From contig NC_086360.1 of NCBI RefSeq assembly GCF_036324505.1, positions 16,715,293-16,779,292 on the forward strand: 64,000 bases of DNA, written 5' to 3'. Below are positions 34,961 to 47,048 of the stretch, piece after piece; the stretch's first letter is position 1, and every line of letters starts with the position of its first letter. The translations under genes and the position numbers were made by a program. Under the pieces are notes generated by a model that was not told the DNA's origin, ran no database searches, and saw nothing but the letters and a program-made list of their open reading frames with translations. Source of the stretch: Eleginops maclovinus (lineage: Eukaryota > Chordata > Actinopteri > Perciformes > Eleginopidae).

Positions 34961-36078
34961 ATTACTCTGGCAGCATCACACTAAATCAGTGTCCATCAAT
35001 GTTTGAAATTGTGGGACTGCTGTAATCATCAATCAGCGTCTTCTCTGGGACTCTAAAAGCGATGTGAGTGTGACAATCATTAACTGCAGAAGAAGTCCCT
35101 TAAATGTGTTTAAAAGTTCAGTTACGTTTACTGCATCTTATAATAGAAAACTGTGTTTGTTATAAATGGCCAAACTATGTAGTTACTCCCATTGCTTTTA
35201 TTTTATTTATAACCTCTGTTACATGTATTTCCCAATGTTTAAGCTAAAATACAAAGGACATTTTGGCCCCTCATTTACTGTTATAATGTGTTGTGTGGAA
35301 AGAATGTCTTATAATAATAATAATTAAATGTAACTTTGGGAACAGCAGTAGTGTTGGAACCAGAGTGTGTGTCTTTGTTCTTCCTAATGATTGGTCAATG
35401 GGTCTGATTTTTTACAGTAAATGAAAAAAAGCTATAAAATAAAGTATGACTTTACACCATCTGTATCTTTACTCAGTGTACAAATTGATTTACTTAAAAA
35501 ATAACAAAGACAAGGAAAAACTTGATCTTAGGTTTAGTAAAACATAAAAGGGTTGGAACATTGTTAATGAAAGTCTTTCAAGATCACTTCATGTTGCAAA
35601 AGATACAGGGATAGGGGGATATACTCAGTAGGGCCAAACGCTGCTTGAACTGGGATTACTTATACTGCTTCAGTGGGAAAATAGTATTTTGTTTGCTCTT
35701 CTTGGAGCACACTAAAGCCGACACCACGTTATACAAGTAAATCTCATTCCTCCTGTAAAAACTGCTCATCTGAATTTATAGAGCCTGTGAGATGACATTG
35801 ACCACTGCGGACAAATAGAACTACTTTACCAGCTTTTTCACCTTCAAATAGAGATCCCTCTGCAGCACATACTTCAAGTTTATCACAAGACACACCACAC
35901 TGATAAAGCACATCTCTGTGAAGCACACAAACACCACCAGATCTACACAACCACTCAGCCTTTAACCAGCCAATAACACTCACCAGTACACACTAGCACG
36001 TCAATATATAGCAACAACCCACAGCATGGGAAATATCCAGAAACTGTGATGCTGTGAACACACACAATAAAACACAGC

Positions 36079-36123
<45 letters not shown>

Positions 36124-39006
36124 CAGAAGTACTCCTGGCAGACTTGGCCCACAACAAGGTTATGGAGGAAAGAGCGATGACTGTTGAGTGGGGATTTAAG
36201 TTGAATAAATGGCTTGCTTGAATTGAATGGATCAAAGTAACACTACCGATCCTGATGCATTGTTACAGTGAAAACACGTTTGAATACAGAAAACAAAAAG
36301 AGAACAATCCACAGAAAAGGTGGAAAGGAGAGAAGAGGATAAGGAAGAGGACATGCTGGGCAGTTTAAATGTGGTGTGTGGATACACCACAATAAAGACG
36401 TCTTGCCTTGGAAGCTTACGTGCTCAGATGAGAGCTGCAACACAAACAGCGGGAGGATTTAATACAAACCCTAGACCTTCTTCAGCTCTCCATCCTCTGT
36501 GTCACTGGTTATATCGTTTTGTAGCTTTTTTTTAAGTCTGTCTCACACTCACTTGACTCACTTATGTCTCAAATACCCACTTGAAACTACAAACCGCTAA
36601 GCTGCTTTCTCTCTTTCTAATCTAACTCGGGTCCTGACGTACCTTTCTTTGTTCTCATTCTCCCTCTGTCTTCATACTCTCCCTTGGAGTGAAAGACCTT
36701 TTAATGTAGGAAGGAAGCTATGCAAAATAAATGAAGTACCATTAACACCCTCATTGTCAAAATCCTGTTAAACCATATAATAACATTTGATGATCCCTGA
36801 CATTTTCTCTAAAACTAACATGAAGTTCATTTAAGTAAAAGATAAAGTAAAAGATCTGAAAACTCTAAGATGTTCATGAATCATCGAGATGATCTATAAT
36901 AAATACTGATTTATTTAACTTTTCATCAGCAGTTCAAAACCTCAAAGTGTTTTTTTATTCTTAGTAACTGAAATACTACCATTTCAACTCACTGCAGTAC
37001 AAGTGTTTGGTGGTAGATTAATGATAAAAATGATTGTAACATTAAGAGGTTTTACATGATCCTACGTAAATTATATAATTATTTTACCACTGATTACCAA
37101 ATAAAATGAATCACAAGTTTCTGTTATAAAATAAACAAATACAAACTTGATACAATATTAATTTCTTCAACAGCGAAAATGACAGAAGTGTTAATTCCTT
37201 TTAATTTGGAAGAAATACACCGAGAAATGTATTAATAATATATTGGCTGGGTTGTTAAATGAACTGCTCTGTAAAGACACGATATGTATCATCCTAATGG
37301 AATTGCTTGGTTTCCCGCTCATGGCTGTGTGTGTTTGTGTGTTTAGAAAGCCCTCTACCCCATTAACTGTGCTGATAAAGATGAAAGACACACTGTATTC
37401 ACACCACACTTGCTTTCTCCTTCCCCTTAGATAAACACACATGCAGCACACTTCAAATACGTCAAACACTTTCGCACCGCAAACATTCACCTGATTTGTT
37501 GTCTGTCCTCAGACTACCTCTAAAATTCAGGAAACTGTGTATTACTCTTCATCTTATCTGCCTTTAAAATGCACATTACACAGTGCATGAGGTGTAATTA
37601 TTGTTTAGTTGATTTACCAAAGCAAGGATGCAATTATGTGCTCACACAGACGTTCTGTGAAGAAGCTCATAACAAGTTTCTAAGAAATCTCAGCTCAGAA
37701 AAACTTTGGTGCTAGAAGATAACAGCCTTATAGGGTTTCCCCTTGAGGTTTGACAGAAAACCGACACAGACACCGGCACAAACTTTTTATGAGGAGACAC
37801 ACACCCACACACACATACAGTACGGAATCATTTTGATCAGAACAGCTTGTCTTAGTGACTAATACACAAGTCTTCATGGACCATTAACTTGCTCCAATTA
37901 AAACATGAAGCAATATGTTGTTTTCCTTGAGTTTTTGCATACTCCTTCATCAGCCCTCGGGGATGACACCTTGAGTCTGCGTCTGCATCTTTTCCCTCCA
38001 GTCATTCACATATGGTTGTTTGTGGCTTCTCATCACTTAAAACATGCTAAAGGAAGACCTAGTTACTTTTAAAATCTTATAAAAGTGGAATAACTGCACA
38101 TAGGGAGCATTTTCCAAAGCAAGAGAGAGAACATCTTAATCAAAATGATCAAATGTTTAAACAACCCAAAAAGAAAAAAAGGAGTTGCTACCAAAGTATA
38201 TTCCAGTATTGAAAAATAACTTCACACTGCAAGGTGGGAAATACCTTGGATATCTTTAATAGATGTTCAGGATGACAATGACAGCTCACTCTGAGGGTCC
38301 CATATGGTTGCATTGAATTTGGCAACTCTCGCAGATTGCATTCTCAATATGGTTTGAAATGACATTTAAATTGCCCATGCAGCACAATATGGTGTCAGAT
38401 GACTGTGCCAACCCTTTGAAACTAAACTGCATCCCCCAATGGTTTGCATTCTTCATATAATGACTACATGTTTCATTAAGATGTGTTTAGGGAATAAAAT
38501 GAAGCATTTAAGGGAAATGCATAGATCTGATAGTGAATAAACAAGAGCTCCAGTTTTTGAACAAAGAAAAGTATAATTTATATACACAACATATATAAAA
38601 TAGGACCATTCAATTAAAATAGCAGGTGGTTGTTACAGGTGAAGATTCACTTCAGATACATCCTTACATTTGATGTGCACTCAAACAATGATGAAGATGA
38701 GTGAATGATTGAAAAGGCAACAAAGAGAAACGTAGAGCTTTTTGGACTATTTTAGATGCAGTCTAATTCCTTTTATATCACTTTTATGGTGCACTTTAGA
38801 CTTGTTGTTGACTTTATTGCACTATTTTTATTTTATACATTATCCATATCTCACTTTGAGTTATTGCTGTAACGAGCAGAGAGAAACAAAATATACCCAT
38901 ATTGTTTTATTTTTTGTGAAAAATTAAAGGATAGTGGCTGCCAGTATCGGATTTTCTTGAGACCCAGTATCACCACTTTAACCAAATATATTACTTACCC
39001 CAGCAA
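34961..39006. other. Gene-free unique sequence
   Basis: Mainly AT-rich unique DNA with a (CA)n array at 36081. The minus-strand frame at 35744-35983 is mildly protein-like but matched nothing I could name. The last eight bases (38999-39006, CCCAGCAA) are the left target duplication of the hAT element that follows. Confidence 0.6.
36081..36117. repeat. (CA)n microsatellite
   Basis: About 37 bp of CA, ending in AAACACACC. Confidence 0.95.
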
Positions 39007-39945
39007 CTAAGGCTTCCCCCGTTTAGTCGACTAATCGTTACTCAGCGAAAAAATATTCGTCGACTCATTTTTCGTTAGCCGATTAATCGAAAAACAGAAG
39101 AAAAAAAAGGTCCATCTGCACGCTGCATGTGCTATGAGGCGTCAGCCAGAACCCCCCTCAGAGTTCATTCAGAGCTGTGCCTGCTCCTTAAGTTATTTTG
39201 TCGGGCAGGATATCCAAAGTGTGCGATCTTTCTGAGCATGTAAGGCACGAAAAGGTGACATGCAAACTCCGCTGGAAAAAAAGTTCCTCCGTATCCATGC
39301 CATCATATCAAAACACGGAGCTTTATTATCACCTACAACGTGGGTTCCTTCCTCAGCAGCCCAGCTTTGTATCAACATAAACCTATAATATATAATCATT
39401 CTGAGCTCAGAAAATGATCAATTCAAGCTTTCATTTCATGATCAGGGCGTAATGTGTGGAGGGCTTTTTGCCGTCGAGCAAATTTGTCGCTGTATCCATT
39501 TCCTGTGTAGTATTTATTGGGTTGTTATATTCAGATATGAATTATAGAAACTAGAACTCAACGCTCAGTGTGTGTGCTCGCTGCTTGTTCACACACACAT
39601 TAAGAATCCTTACCAGAGCTTCTACTGTTTGTACCGCTGGACGGGCGGACCGCTCCGTCCGTGCGGTGCGCTGTGAATCTCATGCACTTTCTACATCTAC
39701 AATTTAATTTCTATTTCAACGATTAATTATTACGGTTGTATTATATATTTCATGTGAGGAAACAACGTACCACCCTGTTATAATACGGTTCTTTATCAGC
39801 CTTAGAAACTGAAACCGTTTTGGGAGGACAAAAAAATTATAATTACGATTTTTTTAATATCATATACGTGAGACGATTAGTCGACTAGTCACCTGAATTG
39901 ACGGCTATTAGTCGACTAGACAAATCTTTAGTCAAGGGCAGCCCT
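39007..39945 (+). mobile_element. hAT-superfamily transposon with GTCGACTA subterminal repeats
   Basis: The right end reads, on the minus strand, AGGGCTGCCCTTGACTAAAG. The left end is a diverged copy (AAGGCTTCCCCCGTTTAGTC). Both ends carry repeated TTAGTCGACTA blocks: 39022-39033 on the left; near 39874-39888 and 39907-39918 on the right. Flanks CCCAGCAA (38999-39006) and ACCAGCAA (39946-39953) form an 8-bp target duplication with one mismatch, as expected for hAT. At 939 bp there is no room for a complete transposase. A GC-richer patch (39630-39690) and a decayed BED-finger segment lie inside. End divergence suggests it is older than the element at 51403. Confidence 0.8.
39198..39380 (+). 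pseudogene. Decayed BED-type zinc finger of a hAT transposase
   Basis: The frame opens at a TTG codon, so its true start is unknown. It reads KVCDLSEHVRHEKVTCKLRW, then SYQNTELYYHLQRGF. This aligns by eye with the BED finger that begins many hAT transposases (KVW-HF--V----VTCKLC--K...L--HL-RKH). The second cysteine of the expected CxxC is Arg25 (CKLR) and the final histidine is Phe50, so it could not bind zinc properly. The frame ends in a stop at 39380 with no DDE domain. It supports the hAT assignment and shows that the element derives from an autonomous copy by internal loss. Confidence 0.55.
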
Positions 39946-39953
39946 ACCAGCAA

Positions 39954-41989
39954 ACATATTAAAAACATGTTACTATGGCCACCATCTGTCTAAACTGAAC
40001 CCAATTACTCTAATCATCGGCTAGAATCTATTATGCTGTTCATTAGCCTATCTATCATAAATCACTATCATTTTTCATTTCATTATGATTATGAAATGAT
40101 ATCCAAAAAATTTTAATGACTTGAAATGACACTGCAGTATCTTCAATCTGCTGAATCATGTTGAAGTCTTCAGAGCTTATGCGTCTACTTTTTATGCCTT
40201 TAATTATTTTTAAAAAGCATTTTTAGGGAATAAAAAATGCCATGCAATATTTTATATGTTCCATTGGATGATCTGAAGATATACATTATATTAGCAGCTG
40301 TAGCTACTGGTAACATTTTTATTCCATCAACACATTTCAATCATTTTATCAAAGTTTATGACTGTAATCATCGACCGTGATGGAGGCATATGGTGTGTAT
40401 GAGGAATATGGAAAAGAGCACAGCCATGCAAAGCTGTGAACCTGTGTGTTTAAGGGTGTGAATCTGAGCCTGAGACACAGAGAGACAGATATGCAGTGCA
40501 GCAGGGTAATCTATCCGAGAGAGACAGGTTTGGGGATTTACTCCACACTGAGCTTAGCTCTGCGGGGGGTTCGAGGAGCCTAGAGACACTTCCTGTTGCA
40601 CCGGCCATGATGAAGAAGGCAATTTAAAGTTAAACTATTTTTGAGTTGTGCATAGGTTTTCTGTAATATACATAAAAGAGGGAACTTGACCGAGGTGCAA
40701 GTATATGTGTCCAAATATGCATAAATAGTGGGAGAAAGACTTATAAATAATAAATATTATTAACAATGTTTCCAACAAAATAAGAAAAGGTTCCCCTTCA
40801 TGTCTTTCCCTGGTGCAGTTCAAACAAGCAACTTCTACTTGCGACCAAAATCTTCACAAATATTAAAATATTTCCCGCCATGACTTCTGCTAGCTATTTA
40901 ATCATCCTACCCATGTTTTTATTTCACAATGCAGATGCAGTACTGGGATGAAATGAAGCAAGCTATACCCTGATCAGTGAGTGTCCGATGGACTACAGTA
41001 ATATTTGTACGAAAAAACGAACAAAGGGAAAATACGGATAATTTCCTTAACCTCTTGCATCACAGGGGGCTTGCATGGTCCTTTTTACACATATTCTGAC
41101 TACATGGTCAGCAGTGATCCAGATTGTTCGCAGTTCATGCAATTGGAAGCAAAGTTCAGGCTAAATTTGGGCTGTCAAGCATGCAGTAACAAAAGATGAG
41201 TGAGAAGGTGTTGAGCGGTCTGCTAAAGCTGTGATGCACACTCCTTCGATGCTGCTGCTGCTGGCTGTAACATGTATTGACGGTAGCCTGTCAGCTGTTT
41301 TGACTGACTAATGGTTGACTTTGCAGGCCGCTGCTTTTTGTCTTTCATTCTGTCCTAATAATTATGATGTGCTCTGTTGGACCAACTATGAATGATCACA
41401 ATTTCTGACTAAAATGTGTTTCCTGCATTGGGGTTCTTTAAAAAAAATAAAATGTTTATGTTGTTGCAAATTTGAATACCGAGCTACGGATACATCTGGA
41501 CCAAGCTAATATCCGTCCAGCTCTAGGTCCTTCCACTGTTCCAACTTTCATCATTTTGGTTTGGTACAAATAAAACCTAAATTCAGAGTTAGATGTGAAA
41601 ATGTGCCAGCTCTAAATGCTTTTTATCCCTGCTGTCTCTCTCTGCCCACTGAGCAGCTGTCCGCTGATCAGTAACTCTCACTCACAGACCATTACGTTAG
41701 CAAAGTAAAATGCCATCTACTCAGCCAATCTCAGATAGCCGATATATCCTTGGCCAACCATAGCAAGCATTTGAGTAAAGTTAACAACCACTATGTTAGA
41801 GTTATCTATAGCAGCACAGAAAAATCACTCCAATAAAACATCTCCAACTGGAGTACCGACAGGACCAGTGACTGTAGGAATCCATATTTTATTTATCATG
41901 TTTACCAACCTTAAACTGAAGTCAGTTTCATCATTTTCATGTCTGTTTGTATCTCTGTCACGGCTGGACTTATGGAACGTGGCTTTTAT

Positions 41990-42026
<37 letters not shown>

Positions 42027-43383
42027 GGAGGCAGAGCAGAAAAAGACAACTGGTCAAAGGATCGCTTCCCTGGTCACATCATTAAATTTCCAGGTGCTCA
42101 AGAACACCTGGCTGGGGGTGAACACTGGGTGGTCCCACATCAGCTATTATTATTGCAAACGCTGTGTTACAGCTGGTTGGGGTAGTAAAGGGCAGATCCC
42201 ACATCAGATCATTAATGCCTCCTGCAGAGCGGATGCAGTAATATGGGGAGGAGGTTTGCAAGGTTCGTCATAATGTTAATGTGAAGTTGTTCCTTGTGTT
42301 AACCAGGACTGGACCTACTGTTGATAAAAAAAAAGGACAGGACAAAATGAAAAAGGGGAAAGAGTAAATGTGCAGGTCCGCGCGGTAAAAAAAAAAGAGC
42401 AAGCTGGAAATTAGCCTTAAGCAATTACAGCTTCCACCGATTAAAATCTGCCCCGAATCAAAAAACACACAAAGGGATGCTTCTGTGGGGGTGGGTAGTT
42501 TATCAGACAATGATATATGATCCACGACATCCACCATGAGTAGCAGAATTTCAAGGCGATTAAGACACAAAAGCACTGTATATCAGGTTATAACTATGGA
42601 TTCTACTCTACTGTCAAAGCTTCAACAACAATTATGATGTGAACAGTAGAAATACAGCATTCAAGTCACAAAGAAATCCACTGGAAAAAAGGTTGCCTGT
42701 ATGCATGTGTTAGTGGAATGCCTTGATTATTGACGTCACATTTTTAGTAGAGCTAGATTCAACGCGAGCCAAGCAGTGTTACCGTTAGTCTAACCATGGA
42801 TCAATACTGTGTTTGCTTATGTCATTCCTCTATATATTACCATGTCCAAAATAACCTACAGTACATTCATGTGTATCCTCATGAGTGTATCTGTGTTGTA
42901 AACTTTTATTTAAAAATAATTAGCATAAATAAAGACATGATTTTCCTTAAATGAGACACTTAATTTCCATTTTGAAAACAGTAATTGCACAATTGAATAA
43001 ATACCCAAATAATTAACATGCTTTAAAAAGACAAGCATTGACTCCTAGCTAACATACACGAGTGTCTACAACTGACGGCTGCATTTATATTGGAAAAAAG
43101 CTTAAAATTGACTTGGCCACAAATGCAGTAAAATCCGTTACAGTGCTCAGTGGGGGGTCAATGAATGTGCGTGTGAGCAAGTGTGGGTGACTTCCGATAA
43201 AGATGGAAACATAGAGAGAAAGTAAGAGGAAGACAGGAGGAGGGGGATTTGAAAAAGAGAGACATCAATCTTCTCTGTGGCCCCCTGTGGTCTGGGGTAC
43301 CTGTCCTGTTTCTGACATCAACAAAGCCAAGCCTTCTGGGTAGTAATCAATCAGTCACACTCCGACAAGCTGGCGGAACTGAA

Positions 43384-43385
<2 letters not shown>
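39954..43385. other. Gene-free sequence
   Basis: Unique DNA with a (TA)n run at 41994. The interval 40936-41530 may hold a very diverged inverted-repeat element (see findings). The phrase TCCCACATCAG occurs twice, near 42135 and 42198, in an imperfect direct repeat. Confidence 0.55.
41994..42023. repeat. (AT)n microsatellite
   Basis: 30 bp of uninterrupted AT. Confidence 0.97.

Positions 43386-43455
<70 letters not shown>
43386..43455. repeat. (GT)n microsatellite
   Basis: 70 bp of uninterrupted GT. Confidence 0.98.
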
Positions 43456-43456
<1 letters not shown>

Positions 43457-46400
43457 TCTATTTAAGTGTTGGGAGTGTGTGTTGAAGTGAAGGAGGCACA
43501 TGATGGGTAGCAGCAGAGATAGTGGAGTGTGGAGTGTTGGGTATAACAAAGAAAGGCAAGTGAGGTCTTCGTGCGAACAAAGAGAGATCGAACAAATTAA
43601 CAATACATAAAATTGTACGAAAAAAAGTCAAAAAATTAAAGAGAAATAAAAGAAAATTCTGAATTAATGTTAAGTATGACATGAATGTCCTCAAATACTT
43701 AGTGGCTGTGTTCTCCGAGTGACCTTGGTTGTCTTCTTAGTCAAGAGACCATCAGAGATTAATGACAATAACTGCTTTAATACAAAGCATGAATTGAATT
43801 AAAGCCAACTGATAGGATTACTTGTCATTTAACAATGTTGTGTTTTGAAAAGTTGAACATCTGTAGAGCACCACACATGTAAAGGAGGACATGATGTCGT
43901 GAGCAAAAATGGATAATGTTTTATTCCAGCTCTGACTTCACGCATGTGTTATCACTTATTATATCTGATTAAACCTCTTCTAAAAAACGTTTACACCTAA
44001 ATTGATTCTCAAGGTATGAAAAGCACAGGTGTGACTAACACACTTAAGAATGGCTTCAATTCAAGCAGTAAGCCATTGAAGTGGCCTACCAAACAAATGT
44101 GCTGCTTCACAGAAAAGATCTACTGATTCCTTTCAGCCTTTCTCTCACTTTGTCCTTTGACATGTTCTCGGGAGAGCTTTTTTACTACACCATAACTTCT
44201 CTTTATCCATGTTTTCCATAGCTCCAATTATCTTCAGTGTTTTTCTTTTGTCTTTTAATAGAATGTGATCAATGGGTCTCCACGTTAAGAGACCAATGAA
44301 AGAAAACTATCAAATAAATGGAAAGTTAAAGTTTGTTTCAAGTTCAAAAAGAGGTTGTCAGATATGTTTAGCCTTGTGTTCTGTTGAGAGACGTCAGTTC
44401 AGATGTTTCCTGAGGTCTCCTTAAAGCATCTTCGTCATCTCCCGTCGGGGCATCGGACCTCCCAACAAAGCACAACAATAAACTGGCCCTCGTAAATCAC
44501 CAAGGATCTCTATTGAATTAGCTCTGCAGATTAAATCTAGCATAATTGGTTAAATGCATTATGTTGATTAATCGGTTCCGCTCGCTGTAATAAAGTAACA
44601 ACAAGGAGAGCAGATCTTTGTTTTTCTGTTTCTTTCTTTGGTCTTTTGTACTGAGAAATCTTTACAAATGACATGACAAAGGAGATTTGGTTTCCCCCTC
44701 CTCCTTTTACTGTCAGTCTCTCACTCAGTTCTCATTTTTGATTGTTCTTCCATTCTCTTTGCAGGCTTCTGGTAAAAGCTCTATCTACTGCCACCCCATT
44801 ATATCTCATTATCTTCTGATGCATAGGCTTTTAGGAGTGGAAAACTTTGCAAAGTACGAAAATTGTCCGTTCAAATTAAGAAAATGACGTTCTTCTTCTC
44901 TCTAATCAGTACTCCTTCATCAATGAATGCCACTCACATGCCGCCTGTATTTAAAGGAATGCTATTGTACTCTGAATGATGCCATAATTACCGAGCACCT
45001 TCTTTAAAGACGCCACCTAATCTTTTATCCCAAGACCCAATTACTTTTTGCCACAGACAAGGAAAACTATTTACTGTCAAACACCTCTTCATCAAAAAAA
45101 CAACTCATCAGAGACTGGCGAAACCCGGGTCTTTTCTCCACATGTTTCGTACGAGGTACATAAGTTGTGCCGTGAGTTTATGCATTTACATTGCGGTAGG
45201 GGAACCCTTTGGACCTCTGATGTTATACATGCGTTTCATACAATTTCAGGAAAAATCTGTCCTCCAATATATGACTCTAAACTGATTGGATCAACATGTA
45301 AGGTTATTCAGTATTCTGTATCCATCTAAATAAATGCTGTGTTTTGCTGTTAGGCAAACTGGACTGTCTCTTGCCGCTTCATGTTAAATGATTTCCACCC
45401 ACATTTAGAGGTTATGTAAAAAGTTGCAGGTGAAAGGCACTTATTTCACATATTGACAGACATGATCAGAATAAACACAAGCCTTTACCGCATTGTCCAG
45501 AGTTATGGTAGAACCCTGTATTGAATGCACTTCCAAAGTTGTGGCAGTATGAGCAGGAATAAATGATATCTTCTTAAAACTCTTACAAGGGGTGTAATAG
45601 TGTGTTGTCCAGCCACATTAGCAACGGGAGCTGTTGGACTTTTTTACATATTTTAAATTTTTTCACAAGCCAGCATTTAAGGCAAGTTGTGGCTTTCAGC
45701 TTCAGATTTCTCTGCAAAACTGCATAGATGGTCGTGGATGGTATGAAAACATATGTTCTCTATCATATTGGTTGTATGGCTCAACAACATAGTTTACTGA
45801 GTAAAGTGGCACTATGGTTGCCAGGTTTAGGAAAAGACATCCCCCATAAGAACAACCATGCTGTAATGTAAGCCACTTACATTATAGGAGCATCCACTAA
45901 ATGTGGCCATATGTTATGTTAATGTACAGCTCAGTATGCTGCGAATGAATTGTAGAAACAGTTCTAACTGTCTTTGGGGCATGAAACATTTTCAGCTTCC
46001 TTAGGCAATTAAGTTATAATTTATTGTAAGCGCAGTAAAAATAACCCGATAATATGCCAACATTGAAAGACCGTACACTCAAAGCAAATGTTGGTATGAG
46101 TAATTTACTGTAGCTCTATTAATTATAATGCAATACATTCAAGTAACTTCACTGTATCAGGGGCTAGAAGGACATTTTTTCAAATTGTCTTAAAACTGTG
46201 CGGTACCCTTCACATTAGAATAAATATTTATAATTTCCATGTCCCTTATTTCCCCAACAATGAATTAGCAGCCAAGCACCAGAGCCAATAAAAACATTTA
46301 TCCAAAATAATAATTTACTAACTGACCCAGAGCTGCAGTGCTGTTGTTCCGATGAGCACCGCATGCTTTCACACAACCCAAAATAACCAGACCTCTGCAC

Positions 46401-47013
46401 ATTGCAAACAGCCCATCTCTGCAACACCACGCAGAAGGGATGATATTTGATTAATTATGCTTTACCAGAGTGATTTGGCAAGATACCAGAAGTATCTCTA
46501 ATTAAAACCTATTAACAGAGTATCCAATACCAACATTGGACCATATGCAGCTTTTCAGCAATATTACACCCAAGATTTGTGGGCCAGCGTTTTCTCTCTT
46601 CTTTTATGATTTTGCAGCAAAGCACAGACAAAAACAGACTTCTGATTCACTAAAACGGACACATCTGGGCCCATTGCACTCCAAGTACAAAGAGCCAAAT
46701 GTCTCTGCCTCTGTCTCTCCTGTCATATAGACTCAGACACCGTGCTGTCTTTCGTTCTGCAAAGAGACACAGATATCACGTAAGGAGGGCTATTTCTGAT
46801 AGTGAAGTCAACGTTTCCTTTCAAATCTAATAAATTGGCGTATCCAAATATAGGATTATTTTTGTATACATGCTCTCGTGGTAAAAGAAAGCAAAAAGTG
46901 AGTTAATAGAGTAACACAGCGCATTGAAGACACAATGTAAGTGAAGTGTGTACAGGCAGAACGGATTATAAAACTGCCCAAATTGTATTTTTTCTTCACC
47001 TATTCTCAGAGAA

Positions 47014-47048
<35 letters not shown>

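Noticed and set aside
35744..35983. Minus-strand frame with SGGVCVLHRDVL, considered as a LINE endonuclease remnant
   Set aside because: Resemblance to the endonuclease is too weak and no adjoining LINE sequence is present.
44735..44887. Good acceptor (TTCCATTCTCTTTGCAG) followed by 40 open codons
   Set aside because: The peptide is unremarkable, AT-rich at third positions, and has no GC rise; kept only as a weak splice-site-like sequence.
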